NCBI GenBank assembly: GCA_009779755.1
Contig: WRDO01000003.1
Span: 62,001 to 126,000, forward strand
Reading direction: 5' to 3'
Source: Defluviitaleaceae bacterium
GTDB taxonomy: Bacteria > Bacillota > Clostridia > Lachnospirales > WQUN01
Length of the DNA: 64,000 nucleotides
The translations under genes and the position numbers were made by a program. The notes below the pieces were generated by a model. That model was not told the DNA's origin, did no database searches, and worked only from the letters and a program-made list of their open reading frames with translations. The stretch's first letter is position 1; each line of letters opens with the position of its first letter. Below, piece after piece: positions 7,578 to 16,659 of the stretch.

Positions 7578-8933
7578 TTACAACCCCGATATCCGCAAGG
7601 CGTTAACCAAGATCGAAGGCATCCCCATACCGCCGTTGCCGAAGGAATGGAAACGAAGGTCCGAACCTACGGTTTCAATGCCCTTAAGCAATTCGTAGAA
7701 ATTGCCCGCCACGGTAATTTGCTCGATGGGGCGTGTGATTTTGCCGTCTTCGATGAGGAAACCGTCGGCGGAAAAAGAAAAATCTCCGCTAACGGGGTTC
7801 GCGCCCGAATGTAAGCCCGCCATTTCGGTGATGAGTACGGCTTTGTCCAAGCCCTTGACGATTTCGTCGAAGGACGTTTGGGACGGCTCGAGGTAGAGGT
7901 TGGTGTAATTGGTGGTAATCGCGCCGCCGTGGCCCGTTTTTGAGGCGTTGCCGGTGGATTTTACGCCGTCCTTCGCTGCGGATTTGATGTTGTACAGGAG
8001 GGTTTTGAGCACACCGTTTTCGATGACGGCTTTTTGTTGGGTGGCTACGCCTTCGGCATCGAAGGCCATGCTGCCCAGGCTGTGGGCGCATACGCCGTCG
8101 TCGCGCAGGGTGATGTGCGGAGCGGCGATGGCTTCGCCCAAGCGGTCCTTGTTAAGCATGGAAAAGCCTTTTTGCCCGTTTTCCGCCATAAAGATACCCG
8201 CGAAAACCCGGAACAAGTCCCTGGTGCTTTCGTTGTCGAACACGACGGGGAAATCACCCGATTCCATGGAGCTTGCGCCTAAATAGGAAAGGGCTTTGTT
8301 TACGGCCTTTTCGGCGATTTTTTTGTAATCGAATTCGGCGAAGTCCCGTCCGACCCAAAATTCATTGGCGGACTTGGTGATGCCGTTTTCCTCCACGCGT
8401 GCGATCAAATAAGCCATCGCCACGTTATTCTTATGCGACAAATCAAGGCCGTACGAATTGGCGATGGACATGAAGGACTCGCTTGTGGCCACGGTGCAAT
8501 AATCCGCAATCTTTACGCGGGGGTCGAGGGACTTGGCGTATTTCTCCATTTCCAAGGCCCATTCGATTTTTTGGGCGGCGTCCGTATCGTCAAGCCCGGG
8601 GTTAAAGGTATTGACCTCGGGATAGGTTTCGTCGCCGGGGTAGAGGGTTTCGACTTCCTTTTCCTCGATGATGCCGGCGTTTGCGGCGGCGTTTGACAGC
8701 AGGGGACCGATGATTTCGGGTGCCATGATTTCGGAATAGGCGTAACCTACCTTGCCCTCGTACGTACCGCGGAAGCCCACGCCCTCGGAGGAGGTGTTCT
8801 TGTATTCGGTGATTTCGCCGTTAAACACACGCACGGAGAAGCTGGATCCGCCGGATTGGAAAAGCTCGCAGTCGGTAAAGCCCTTGGTTTTGGCTTGGGC
8901 GAAGATTTCCGTTTTAAATGCTTGGAAGGTCAT
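7578..8933 (-). CDS. tldE: TldE/PmbA family metalloprotease subunit
   Basis: 451 aa. The non-catalytic partner of the TldD/TldE heterodimer that degrades or matures short peptides in the cytosol (known from microcin B17 and CcdA processing). The sequence runs the full family length and lacks the HExxxH metal site, as expected for TldE. The reading frame is open further upstream, but the ATG at 8933 overlaps the tldD stop in a TAATG junction, and a purine-rich GGAGG site lies within the end of tldD; it also starts the protein at the normal place (MTFQAFKTE). The tldD-tldE pair is the usual arrangement. Confidence 0.9.
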   Translation of the reverse strand: MTFQAFKTEIFAQAKTKGFTDCELFQSGGSSFSVRVFNGEITEYKNTSSEGVGFRGTYEGKVGYAYSEIMAPEIIGPLLSNAAANAGIIEEKEVETLYPGDETYPEVNTFNPGLDDTDAAQKIEWALEMEKYAKSLDPRVKIADYCTVATSESFMSIANSYGLDLSHKNNVAMAYLIARVEENGITKSANEFWVGRDFAEFDYKKIAEKAVNKALSYLGASSMESGDFPVVFDNESTRDLFRVFAGIFMAENGQKGFSMLNKDRLGEAIAAPHITLRDDGVCAHSLGSMAFDAEGVATQQKAVIENGVLKTLLYNIKSAAKDGVKSTGNASKTGHGGAITTNYTNLYLEPSQTSFDEIVKGLDKAVLITEMAGLHSGANPVSGDFSFSADGFLIEDGKITRPIEQITVAGNFYELLKGIETVGSDLRFHSFGNGGMGMPSILVNALRISGL

Positions 8934-10333
8934 TATTTTCTGCCTCCTACCGTAAGTTCTTTTACGCGGATCATGGGTTGGCCCACGTTGGTGGGGACCG
9001 AACCGCTTAAGGAGCCGCACATGCCCTGCGCGGCTTCGAAGTTATCCGCCACCTTGTCGATGTTCATCAGGACTTCGTGGCCTTTGCCGATGAGGGTCGC
9101 GCCGCGTACGGGTTCGGCGATCTTGCCGTCGCGTATCAGATAACCCTCCAATACGGCGAAGTTAAAGTCACCGCTTGACGGGTCCACCGAGCCGCCGCCC
9201 ATCTTTTTGGCATACAGGCCGTAAGGGGTATCGCTTATGATGCCGTCGGTCGTGTCGCTTCCGTTTAATATATAAGTGTTCGTCATGCGAGAGGTGGGGG
9301 CGAAGCGGTAGGACTCGCGCCGTCCGCTGCCCGTGGAGGGGACGCCCATCCGCAAGCCGTTGAGGTAGTCCACGAGGTAGGATTTGAGGATGCCGTTTTC
9401 GATGAGCGTGGTACGGCGGATCGTGCCGCCTTCGTCGTCGATGTTAAGGCTGCCCCATTCGCCCGGGAGGGTGCCGTCATCCACCGCGTTAACGCAGGGC
9501 GCGGCGATCCGTTCGCCCAGCTTGCCCGTAAATACGGAAGCCTTTTTGGCTACGGAGGTCGCTTCCAAGCTATGTGCGCAGGCTTCGTGGAAGATAACGC
9601 CGCCGAACGCGTTGTCGATAATAACGGGCATCCTTCCGCTCGGGCAATAATCGGCTTTTAGCATGGTGACCGCGATTTCGGCGGTTTTTTTGCCCAGCTG
9701 CTCCACGTCGATTTTATCCATCAATTCGTAGCCGCACTTGGCGCCGGGGTTTTCGCGTCCGGTTTGCTTTTCGTTGCCTTGGGTGGCTACAGACTCGATA
9801 AAGACGCGGGTACGTACACGCCTGTCCTCCGCCCAAAGACCGTTGGAATTGGCGATGAAAACGTCCTGCGTTACGGCACCGTAGGAATTGGCTGTTTGTG
9901 TGATGAGGGGGTCGTATGCGTAGGAAGCCGCGGACGCGGCGCGCAGACGTTCGACGATATCTTTTTTGACGACTTTTTCGGGGGGAATGACGATCGTGTC
10001 GGCATAACGGAGGCGTTCGCTCCTGTCGAGGGTGATGACGCCTTTGATGTTGATCTCGCCCTTAAGGCTTGCCTTGACCGCTTGGGCGGCGTCGGAAGCG
10101 AGTTTGAGGAGGCTCGCGCGGCTTGTATTGTTCGTGTAGGCATATACCGCGTTCGTACCCGTAATGATACGCAGGCCCAGTCCGTAGTCCACGCCCCAAT
10201 TGGCCTTTTCTATCAAGCCGTTGGTCATGGTGATCGAATCCTTGACGGTATTCTCCATGAATATCTCCGCAAGGTCGCCGCCCGTGGAAAGTGCGGCGGT
10301 TAATACGTCGTACACCAGTTGCTTGTCGAGCAA
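8933..10333 (-). CDS. tldD: TldD family metalloprotease
   Basis: 466 aa. Catalytic zinc protease of the TldD/TldE complex. The family's HExxxH motif is present as HEACAH at residues 249-254. Translation starts at TTG (10331-10333), seven bases after a strong AAAGGAGG; no ATG gives a full-length protein. It is the first gene of a four-gene minus-strand run (tldD-tldE-ogt-membrane ligase). A weak promoter, TTGTAA-17-TAAAGT on the minus strand, overlaps the divergent promoter of the response regulator gene. Confidence 0.92.
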   Translation of the reverse strand: MLDKQLVYDVLTAALSTGGDLAEIFMENTVKDSITMTNGLIEKANWGVDYGLGLRIITGTNAVYAYTNNTSRASLLKLASDAAQAVKASLKGEINIKGVITLDRSERLRYADTIVIPPEKVVKKDIVERLRAASAASYAYDPLITQTANSYGAVTQDVFIANSNGLWAEDRRVRTRVFIESVATQGNEKQTGRENPGAKCGYELMDKIDVEQLGKKTAEIAVTMLKADYCPSGRMPVIIDNAFGGVIFHEACAHSLEATSVAKKASVFTGKLGERIAAPCVNAVDDGTLPGEWGSLNIDDEGGTIRRTTLIENGILKSYLVDYLNGLRMGVPSTGSGRRESYRFAPTSRMTNTYILNGSDTTDGIISDTPYGLYAKKMGGGSVDPSSGDFNFAVLEGYLIRDGKIAEPVRGATLIGKGHEVLMNIDKVADNFEAAQGMCGSLSGSVPTNVGQPMIRVKELTVGGRK

Positions 10334-10377
10334 AATAATACCTCCTTTGGATGGGGTTTGCGTTACTTTACCACTTT

Positions 10378-10407
10378 TTGGACAAAGTTACAAATACGCT
10401 GTACAAT
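10378..10407 (+). promoter_or_regulatory. Promoter of the response regulator-kinase operon
   Basis: TTGGAC (10378-10383), an 18-bp spacer and TACAAT (10402-10407). The predicted start of transcription falls at about 10413-10415, which coincides with the ATG at 10414. Confidence 0.55.
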
Positions 10408-10413
10408 AAACCT

Positions 10414-11049
10414 ATGCGATATGATTGCCTGATTGTGGACGACGAACGGATGCTTTCCGAAAATACCGTGGAATACTTTGAAATGTTCGGCGTAAGAACC
10501 GCGTGGGCGGCAAACGCGGAGGCTTGTCATGCCTTTTTCCGCGAGTACGGCGCGGATGTAATATTGTTGGATATCAATTTGGATGGCACTTCGGGCTTCG
10601 AGCTGTGCAAGCACTTGCGCAAGACGACCGACGCGCCGATTTTATTTATCAGCGCGCGTACGAGCGATGATGATATGGTGCTGGCGTTAAACATCGGCGG
10701 CGATGATTACATAAAAAAGCCCTACTCCCTCACGGTGTTGCTCGCGAAGGTGCGTGCCGTGTTAAAAAGGTATAAACCCGCGGGCGAAGGCATCGGCGAA
10801 GAAACCTTCGACCGGACGAAATTTACGGCGATGGAATACAAATTATTGACTTACCTGTCACAAAACAGAAACCGCGTGGTGACCAAGGACGAACTTTTTA
10901 AAAATGTATGGGAGGACGCGGTCGTGGAGGACAATACGCTTAACGTCCACATCCGCCGTTTGCGCGAGAAAATCGAAGACGACCCCAACCAGCCCTTGCG
11001 TATCAAAACCGTGCGAAACGCGGGGTATGTGTTTGAAGATAAACCATAA
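10414..11049 (+). CDS. OmpR/PhoB-type response regulator
   Basis: 211 aa. N-terminal receiver with the acidic pair D9-D10, phosphoacceptor D53 (LLDINLDG) and K102 (YIKKPYS), then a C-terminal winged helix (TVRNAGYVFED at the end). The frame is open to 10351, but the receiver fold begins at MRYDCLIVDDE, so ATG 10414 is chosen. No Shine-Dalgarno sequence precedes it, and the promoter places the transcript start on or next to the ATG, so the message may be leaderless. It overlaps the kinase gene in a TAATG junction. The likely target is the ABC transporter downstream, via the repeat array at 12153-12200. Confidence 0.92.
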   Translation: MRYDCLIVDDERMLSENTVEYFEMFGVRTAWAANAEACHAFFREYGADVILLDINLDGTSGFELCKHLRKTTDAPILFISARTSDDDMVLALNIGGDDYIKKPYSLTVLLAKVRAVLKRYKPAGEGIGEETFDRTKFTAMEYKLLTYLSQNRNRVVTKDELFKNVWEDAVVEDNTLNVHIRRLREKIEDDPNQPLRIKTVRNAGYVFEDKP

Positions 11050-12167
11050 TGAAAAGGTTCGCGGGGTTGTTGGTCTTGCTGACCGCGGTTGCATACGGGG
11101 TTATCTTCTTCGTTTTCCGTACGGAGGAGCAACCGCCGGATGTCTTATCGATCAACGAAGCGGTTCGGATCGTATTGCCCGAGGATGCCGCCGTTTACGA
11201 AACCGTAACCCTGTTAAGCGAACATTTGACGCAAACGTTCAGTGATATGGACGAAGCGCGGCGCAGCCGGGACCGTACGCTACGGGTAGCGCTGTATATT
11301 TTTACGGGTGTGTTTATGCTTGCGGGTTTGGGGTTGTGTTTGTACCTCGAACGCGCTTTTTTTGTACCCTTCCGGCGGATGAAGGGATTCGCCCGCCGTA
11401 TCGCCGCGGGGGATTTGGATATCCCGCTTACCATGGACGGGAAAAACCTCTTCGGCGCGTTTACGGAGAGCTTCGATATCATGCGCGACCGTCTGCGTAC
11501 TGCGCGGGAGAACGAATACGCCGCCAACCAAAGCAAAAAGGAATTGGTGGCGTCGCTCAGCCACGATATAAAGACACCCGTAGCCTCGATCATGTCCGCC
11601 ATGGACATTATGCGCGTGAAAGCGAAGGACGAAAGGGAACGGCACACGGCGGAGGTCATCACGGCCAAGCTGGAGCAGATAGACGCGCTGGTCACCAATA
11701 TGTTCCACGCGGCGCTGGAGGAACTGCACGCGTTGAAAGTTTCGCCGCGCGAGTTGCAAAGCACGGAGATCGCTTTATTTTGCAAGAATTCCGATTACGA
11801 AGGGCGTATCGGTTCGTTGGCTATACCCGACTGCATCGTATCGGCTGATCCGCTGCGCTTGCAGCAAGTGTTTGACAATATCATCCGCAATTCATACAAG
11901 CACGCGGATACGGGAATAACCGTGGAATCCCGCATAAACGGGCAAATGTTAATGATCGATATTATCGATTACGGTGAAGGCGTGCCGGAAGAAGAACTGC
12001 CGCTTTTAGCCAACAAATACTACCGCGGCAAAAACGCGGGGCAAACGGAAGGCTACGGTTTGGGGTTATACCTTTCGAAATACTTCATGGAGCAGATGGG
12101 CGGGGGGTTAACTTGCGTAAACCGTGCGGGCGGTTTTTCGGTTGCGTTGGAATTAAGGTTGGCTTAA
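11049..12167 (+). CDS. Membrane sensor histidine kinase
   Basis: 372 aa. Membrane helices at about residues 5-23 and 82-102 enclose a short 55-60 residue outer domain; a HAMP-like segment follows (VPFRRMKGFARRIAAGDLD), then the HisKA H-box SLSHDIKTP with H172, the N-box DNIIRNSYKHA, the G1 box DYGEGVP and the G2 box GYGLGLYL. It phosphorylates the overlapping upstream regulator gene's product. A kinase-regulator pair next to an ABC-FtsX transporter usually senses cell-envelope stress or antimicrobial peptides; unlike BceS-type kinases it keeps a small outer domain. The last codons lie inside the regulator-binding repeats. Confidence 0.92.
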   Translation: MKRFAGLLVLLTAVAYGVIFFVFRTEEQPPDVLSINEAVRIVLPEDAAVYETVTLLSEHLTQTFSDMDEARRSRDRTLRVALYIFTGVFMLAGLGLCLYLERAFFVPFRRMKGFARRIAAGDLDIPLTMDGKNLFGAFTESFDIMRDRLRTARENEYAANQSKKELVASLSHDIKTPVASIMSAMDIMRVKAKDERERHTAEVITAKLEQIDALVTNMFHAALEELHALKVSPRELQSTEIALFCKNSDYEGRIGSLAIPDCIVSADPLRLQQVFDNIIRNSYKHADTGITVESRINGQMLMIDIIDYGEGVPEEELPLLANKYYRGKNAGQTEGYGLGLYLSKYFMEQMGGGLTCVNRAGGFSVALELRLA

Positions 12168-12215
12168 GCGCGATTTAAGGTTGCGTTAAAGACCGTTAAG
12201 GTTGTGGGGTATAAA
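12153..12215 (+). promoter_or_regulatory. Five 11-bp-phased TTAAG repeats and promoter of the ABC transporter
   Basis: TTAAG or TTAAA occurs at 12153, 12164, 12175, 12186 and 12196 (steps of 11, 11, 11 and 10 bp), three of them extended to TTAAGGTTG. The repeats overlap the kinase stop codon. A -10 element TATAAA lies at 12210-12215, with no recognisable -35. This is the usual layout of an OmpR/PhoB-family activator site replacing the -35 box, with protomers on one face of the helix. Confidence 0.75.
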
Positions 12216-12250
12216 ATAACTTCGTGTCTAATTGACACGAAGTTATTTTT
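12213..12250 (+). terminator. Terminator-like hairpin before the ABC gene
   Basis: Perfect 16-bp inverted repeat, 12213-12228 pairing with 12234-12249 around the loop TAATT, running into a short T-tract and then straight into the AAGGAGG ribosome binding site of the ABC gene. It could end the regulator-kinase transcript. Because the next promoter starts at about 12222, it would also leave an 8-bp stem-loop at the 5' end of the ABC message. Confidence 0.7.
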
Positions 12251-12262
12251 AAGGAGGCCGGT

Positions 12263-13021
12263 ATGAAAAAATCCATCCTAACCACAACGAAGCTATGCAA
12301 GACCTTCTCCCACGGGGGGATACAGCAGCACGTACTTAAGAACATGGACATGGACATTTACGAAGGGGACTTTACCGTGGTTATGGGGCCGTCGGGCGCG
12401 GGTAAGTCTACCTTGCTGTACGCCCTGTCGGGGATGGATAAACCCACGCTCGGAGCGATCTCCTTCGCGGGGCGGGACATCAGCGGCTTGTCGAACGACC
12501 GGTTGGCTGTGTTCCGCCGCGACAACTGCGGCTTCGTGTTCCAGCAGATGTACCTTTTGGACAACATGAACATACTGGACAACGTACTCGCGGCGGGCTT
12601 GCTGGTAAACCGCAATAAAAAAGAAGTCGTACGCCGCGCGAAGGATTTGCTTACCCGCTTGGACCTTGACGAAATGAATTGGCGCAAATTCCCCGCGCAG
12701 GTGTCCGGTGGGGAGGCGCAGCGGGCGGCGATCGCGCGGGCGCTCGTCAACACGCCCAGGATTATCTTCGCCGACGAACCCACGGGCGCGCTCAACTCCG
12801 CCAACGGCACGCGGGTACTGGATGCGCTGACCGAAATCAACCGCCAAGGGCAAAGCATCGTAATGGTGACGCATGATTTGCGCTGCGCGTACCGCGGCAA
12901 CCGCGTACTGTACATCCGCGACGGCGGCATCGTGGGGGAATGTGACTTGGGCGCGTATGTGAGCGGGGATGCGGCACGGCATGAAAAATTGAGGTCCTTC
13001 CTCATCGGAATGGGGTGGTAA
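12263..13021 (+). CDS. ABC transporter ATP-binding protein (MacB/LolD/BceA type)
   Basis: 252 aa. Walker A GPSGAGKST (about residues 42-50), Q-loop FVFQQMYLLDN, signature VSGGEAQRAAIARAL, Walker B IIFADEPTGAL and switch histidine in VMVTHD. It drives the permease encoded 2 nt downstream. AAGGAGG lies 6 nt before the ATG. Together with the upstream kinase-regulator pair this is the gene order of peptide-antibiotic sensing and resistance modules of Firmicutes; the actual substrate cannot be read from sequence. Confidence 0.93.
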   Translation: MKKSILTTTKLCKTFSHGGIQQHVLKNMDMDIYEGDFTVVMGPSGAGKSTLLYALSGMDKPTLGAISFAGRDISGLSNDRLAVFRRDNCGFVFQQMYLLDNMNILDNVLAAGLLVNRNKKEVVRRAKDLLTRLDLDEMNWRKFPAQVSGGEAQRAAIARALVNTPRIIFADEPTGALNSANGTRVLDALTEINRQGQSIVMVTHDLRCAYRGNRVLYIRDGGIVGECDLGAYVSGDAARHEKLRSFLIGMGW

Positions 13022-13022
13022 C

Positions 13023-15350
13023 ATGAAGAACGTATGGATGCTGACCGCCGCCAACCTGCGCAGGAATAAGAACCAAGCCGTGATTATCGGCTTGTTGATC
13101 CTCATTTCCGCGTTGTTCCTTAATGTTGGGTTAGTGATGTATCTCCGCATGGACGACCATTTTGACAAGCGCGCGGAGGAATTGAACGCCCCCCATTGGA
13201 TCGCTTTCCACGAAGGGGGCCCCGATATGGAGCGGGTGGAATTCCTGCGGCAAGTCGAAGAGGTAGCCGACGTGGAGTACGATACGATTTTGTTCAGGAC
13301 GATGACACTTACCATCCCGTCTGTTTCCGCAAGCCATATGGTGCGGAACATTATCGTACCCTACAACGAAAGCCAACGCATGAACCCCCCGCATTTGCTG
13401 GGCGATTCCATACCCTTGGAAGGCAACGGGATATACCTCCCTTATTTTATGGCGGCGGGGGTAGCCTTGGGTACGGAAGTGAATATCACCATAAGCGAGG
13501 AGCGTTTCGTATTCACCCTCGCCGGCGTTACGGAGGAAATGGTTTTCGGGTCGATTTGGGGCAGCGCCCGTTTATACGTATCCGAGGCTATGTTCCGTGA
13601 ATTGAAAGAAGCGTACCCCGAAAGCATATGGGGGTTGGTATCGGCGCGGATGGAGGATGTTAATGACACGCCGTTGCTGGCGTCACGCTATGCCTCCGAA
13701 TACGCGAACAGAAATATATGGACGAATTCCCTGTCGTATATACGGGACGGGCGCACCGCTACGCCGCTAATCGTGGCGGTTATCATCGTTTCGTTTTCCG
13801 TTATCCTGCTGTTGGTGGGCTTGTGCGTTATACGGTTTAATATTATTAATAACATCGAGGAGAATACGGTCAATATCGGCGTACAAAAAGCCATGGGCTA
13901 CCGCAGCAGGCAAATCATCGCGGCGGTGCTTTTACAACTCGGGCTCGTGGCGGCGAGCGGCGGCATTGCGGGGCTTTTGTTGGCGCAAGCGGTATTCCCG
14001 TGGGTTAACGGGATTATACGGAACATGTATGGTTTGCCTTGGCACCCACTCTTTGATGTCCCCATCATGGGGGTATCGTTATTCGGCATCTTATTTACGG
14101 TTACCGCGTTCGCTTTGATCGCCGCGCGGCGTTTACTTAAGCTGCAACCGCTCAACGCCCTGCGCGGCGGCATCACCACGCACAGCTTCCGCAGGGTGTG
14201 GTTCCCCTTGGATAAAACACCCGGCCGCTTGACGGTTTTGCTGGGCTTGAAGCAATTGTTTCATCATAAGAAGCAAGGCGCGATGCTCGGTATCATCATC
14301 GCTTGCACATCGTTCGCTTGCCTGGCGGGGGCGGGATTGCATTACAACTTTAACGTGAACCGGGACGAAATAATCCGCACCATAACGGGGGAATTACCCG
14401 ACGTAATATTCTTCCTCCATGACGCTGAAGCGTTGGCGGGTTTAAGAGAAAGGGTGGGCAACCGCCCGGAGGTTAGGCGGGTGAACGTGGGCGGTAGCAC
14501 CTCCGCGCAAAGTACGTTCACCATAAACGGAAGCTATTTGAATTTTGCCCTTGTGCAGGATTTTATTGGGTTTGCCGGGTACGAGCTGCTGGCGGGGCGT
14601 TTCCCCATGCATGATAACGAGATCGTGATGGGAGCGGTCGCGATGGCTGAAAGGGGTCTGCGCATCGGCGATTGGGTATATATCCGTAACCACACAGACA
14701 AAACCGACTACCCCTACCTGATAACGGGCAGCACCCAATCCATGAACCACAGCGGGATGATTTGCGTCGCCGCGATGAAGCGCCTCGACGTTAACGTCAC
14801 GTTCGGCACACTTAATGTTGTCCTTTTACCCCGTTATGATCTTAATGAATTTATCGCAAGCGTACTTGAAACCGAAGGGGATACCGTCGCGAGCGCACGT
14901 AACATGGCGGCGTTGTCGGAAGACGAATACGCCGCCATCGGGGGTATCTTCTCGGCGATCGCTTACACGGTACTGGCGGCTGTTTCCTGCGTCGTTTCGT
15001 TGATTTTATACCTTGTGATCAAGACCTCCATCCGCCGCCGCCGCCGTGAATTGGGTATACAAAAGGCTTTGGGTTACACAACGCTGCAATTGATGAACCA
15101 ATCCGCGATAAACATAACCCCCATTATCGCCGTTGGGGCGATCGTGGGGGTTGTTGGGGGGTACTTCGGGTTTAACCCGTTGTTCGTGATGTTCACGCGG
15201 GGCTTCGGTATCGCACACGCCAACCTGCCCGTGCCTATGGGCTGGATGGTCGGCTTGTGCGCGGGGCTGGTATTGTTGGCCTACGCCGTTGCCATGCTCA
15301 CAGCTTGGCGTATACGTAAGGTTTCCGCGTACGCGCTCGTAACGGAATAA
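13023..15350 (+). CDS. FtsX-like ABC transporter permease
   Basis: 775 aa with two FtsX halves. The first has a membrane helix at about 18-40, an outer domain at about 45-240 and three helices at about 250-365. The second repeats the plan (helix near 425-445, outer domain to about 625, three helices to 765). The motif VQKAMGYRSRQI in half one and IQKALGYTTLQL in half two are the conserved cytoplasmic loops. Such permeases act as mechanotransmitters or lipid/peptide exporters. It follows the ATPase by 1 nt. Its stop lies only 6 nt from the end of the converging dehydrogenase gene, with no terminator between them. Confidence 0.92.
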   Translation: MKNVWMLTAANLRRNKNQAVIIGLLILISALFLNVGLVMYLRMDDHFDKRAEELNAPHWIAFHEGGPDMERVEFLRQVEEVADVEYDTILFRTMTLTIPSVSASHMVRNIIVPYNESQRMNPPHLLGDSIPLEGNGIYLPYFMAAGVALGTEVNITISEERFVFTLAGVTEEMVFGSIWGSARLYVSEAMFRELKEAYPESIWGLVSARMEDVNDTPLLASRYASEYANRNIWTNSLSYIRDGRTATPLIVAVIIVSFSVILLLVGLCVIRFNIINNIEENTVNIGVQKAMGYRSRQIIAAVLLQLGLVAASGGIAGLLLAQAVFPWVNGIIRNMYGLPWHPLFDVPIMGVSLFGILFTVTAFALIAARRLLKLQPLNALRGGITTHSFRRVWFPLDKTPGRLTVLLGLKQLFHHKKQGAMLGIIIACTSFACLAGAGLHYNFNVNRDEIIRTITGELPDVIFFLHDAEALAGLRERVGNRPEVRRVNVGGSTSAQSTFTINGSYLNFALVQDFIGFAGYELLAGRFPMHDNEIVMGAVAMAERGLRIGDWVYIRNHTDKTDYPYLITGSTQSMNHSGMICVAAMKRLDVNVTFGTLNVVLLPRYDLNEFIASVLETEGDTVASARNMAALSEDEYAAIGGIFSAIAYTVLAAVSCVVSLILYLVIKTSIRRRRRELGIQKALGYTTLQLMNQSAINITPIIAVGAIVGVVGGYFGFNPLFVMFTRGFGIAHANLPVPMGWMVGLCAGLVLLAYAVAMLTAWRIRKVSAYALVTE

Positions 15351-15356
15351 AAATGT

Positions 15357-16523
15357 TTATCGGTTCGCGGATGCATAGATTGCTTTTATATCTTCTTTGT
15401 CCAGCGGTTTAAAGCTGCCTACTTGCCGCTTGCCGAAGAATGTACAGCTTTCCGCCAATTGATCCAGTACTTCGTCGGTTTGTACGCCGATACCCAGCTC
15501 GGTAAAGTTGGTCGGCGTCCCGATACCGCGGAAGAAGGCTTCGGTTTTTTCGATGGCTTCTTCCGCGCTTTTGCATTCGCCGAAAACGGCCTTGCCGTAT
15601 TGCGTGAAGCGTTCGGGATTAATTTCCATTACATACCGCGCCCACGCACCCCACATGGTGGTTAAACTCGCGCCGTGCGCTACGTCGAACTTGCCGCTCA
15701 ATTCATGCCCCAACTGGTGCACCGAAAAATCCATCGAACGTCCCAGCTCCGTGATACGGTTGTGCGAAAGGCTCCCGCACCACATGATTTCCGATTGGGC
15801 ATGGTAATCGGTTGGATTTTCCAATACACGCGAAGCGTTACGGATCACCGTGCGCATAATCGCGGCGGCGATTTCGTCCGTCGTTTCGTTCCCTTCCTCC
15901 GGCGCGAAATAACGGTCCAGCGTGTGCATGTAGATATCCGCCAGCCCGCAAGCCATGGGGTACTTGGGTATGGTAAACGTGAATTCCGGGTTCATGACGG
16001 CAAAGCGCGGGCGGTTAAAGTCCGTACCCAAACCGCGTTTAAGGCCCGTTTCCGTATCGGTGATGACCGCGGACATACTCGTTTCCGACCCCGCGGCGGA
16101 AATGGTCAAAACCACGCCGACAGGCAGCGATTTCGTCAACGATTCCTCCCGCGTCCAAAACTTCCATACGTCGATATCCGGGTTAGCCGTGCCGTGCGCG
16201 ATGGCTTTAGCCGCGTCGATTGCGCTCCCGCCGCCGATGGCGAGGATAAAATCCGCTTTGTATGTCAAAGCCTTTTTGATCCCCTTGCGTACGAAGGAGA
16301 GGTGCGGGTTGGGCATCGCCCCGCCGTATTTAAATACTGCAATATAATTTCTCCTCAGCTGCGATATAATTTTATCCAGCAAGCCCGAACGCTCCGCGCT
16401 TCCTTCGCCGTATACCACCAACGCACGACTGCCGCCGTATTTTTTTATCAACGCAGCTGTGTCCCCATCCGCGTTCCGCCCGAAGACGACCTCCGTCGGG
16501 CTGTGGAATTTAAATGATTGCAT
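15357..16523 (-). CDS. Iron-containing alcohol dehydrogenase (YqhD/BdhA type)
   Basis: 388 aa, full length for the family. NAD(P)H-dependent reduction of aldehydes such as butyraldehyde to alcohols in the cytosol. It shows the nucleotide-binding GGGSAIDAAKA and the metal-binding histidines of MACGLADIYMHTLDRYF, VHQLGHELSG and DVAHGASL. Closest to the NADPH-dependent butanol dehydrogenase branch by feel; substrate is inferred. AGGGAGG precedes the ATG, and a promoter is visible upstream. It is a single-gene transcription unit, consistent with fermentative redox balancing. Confidence 0.9.
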   Translation of the reverse strand: MQSFKFHSPTEVVFGRNADGDTAALIKKYGGSRALVVYGEGSAERSGLLDKIISQLRRNYIAVFKYGGAMPNPHLSFVRKGIKKALTYKADFILAIGGGSAIDAAKAIAHGTANPDIDVWKFWTREESLTKSLPVGVVLTISAAGSETSMSAVITDTETGLKRGLGTDFNRPRFAVMNPEFTFTIPKYPMACGLADIYMHTLDRYFAPEEGNETTDEIAAAIMRTVIRNASRVLENPTDYHAQSEIMWCGSLSHNRITELGRSMDFSVHQLGHELSGKFDVAHGASLTTMWGAWARYVMEINPERFTQYGKAVFGECKSAEEAIEKTEAFFRGIGTPTNFTELGIGVQTDEVLDQLAESCTFFGKRQVGSFKPLDKEDIKAIYASANR

Positions 16524-16560
16524 GTGATGTGCCTCCCTTTTGGATTATTGGTTAGCCGAA

Positions 16561-16589
16561 AGTATAGTGCAGATGCCGCACAGGGACAA
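16561..16589 (-). promoter_or_regulatory. Promoter of the alcohol dehydrogenase gene
   Basis: On the minus strand TTGTCC (16584-16589), 17 bp and TATACT (16561-16566), giving a leader of about 30 nt that ends in the AGGGAGG site. Confidence 0.6.
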
Positions 16590-16659
16590 GGCACAGGTGT
16601 TCTAACCCCCGCGCTTCCTTCATATATATAGCCTAACAACCTATAAGGGAGGGCCATCT

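Noticed and set aside
15675..16517. 280-codon open frame on the plus strand opposite the alcohol dehydrogenase gene
   Set aside because: It mirrors the dehydrogenase codon pattern, has Arg/His-rich random composition, no ribosome binding site and no recognisable motif.
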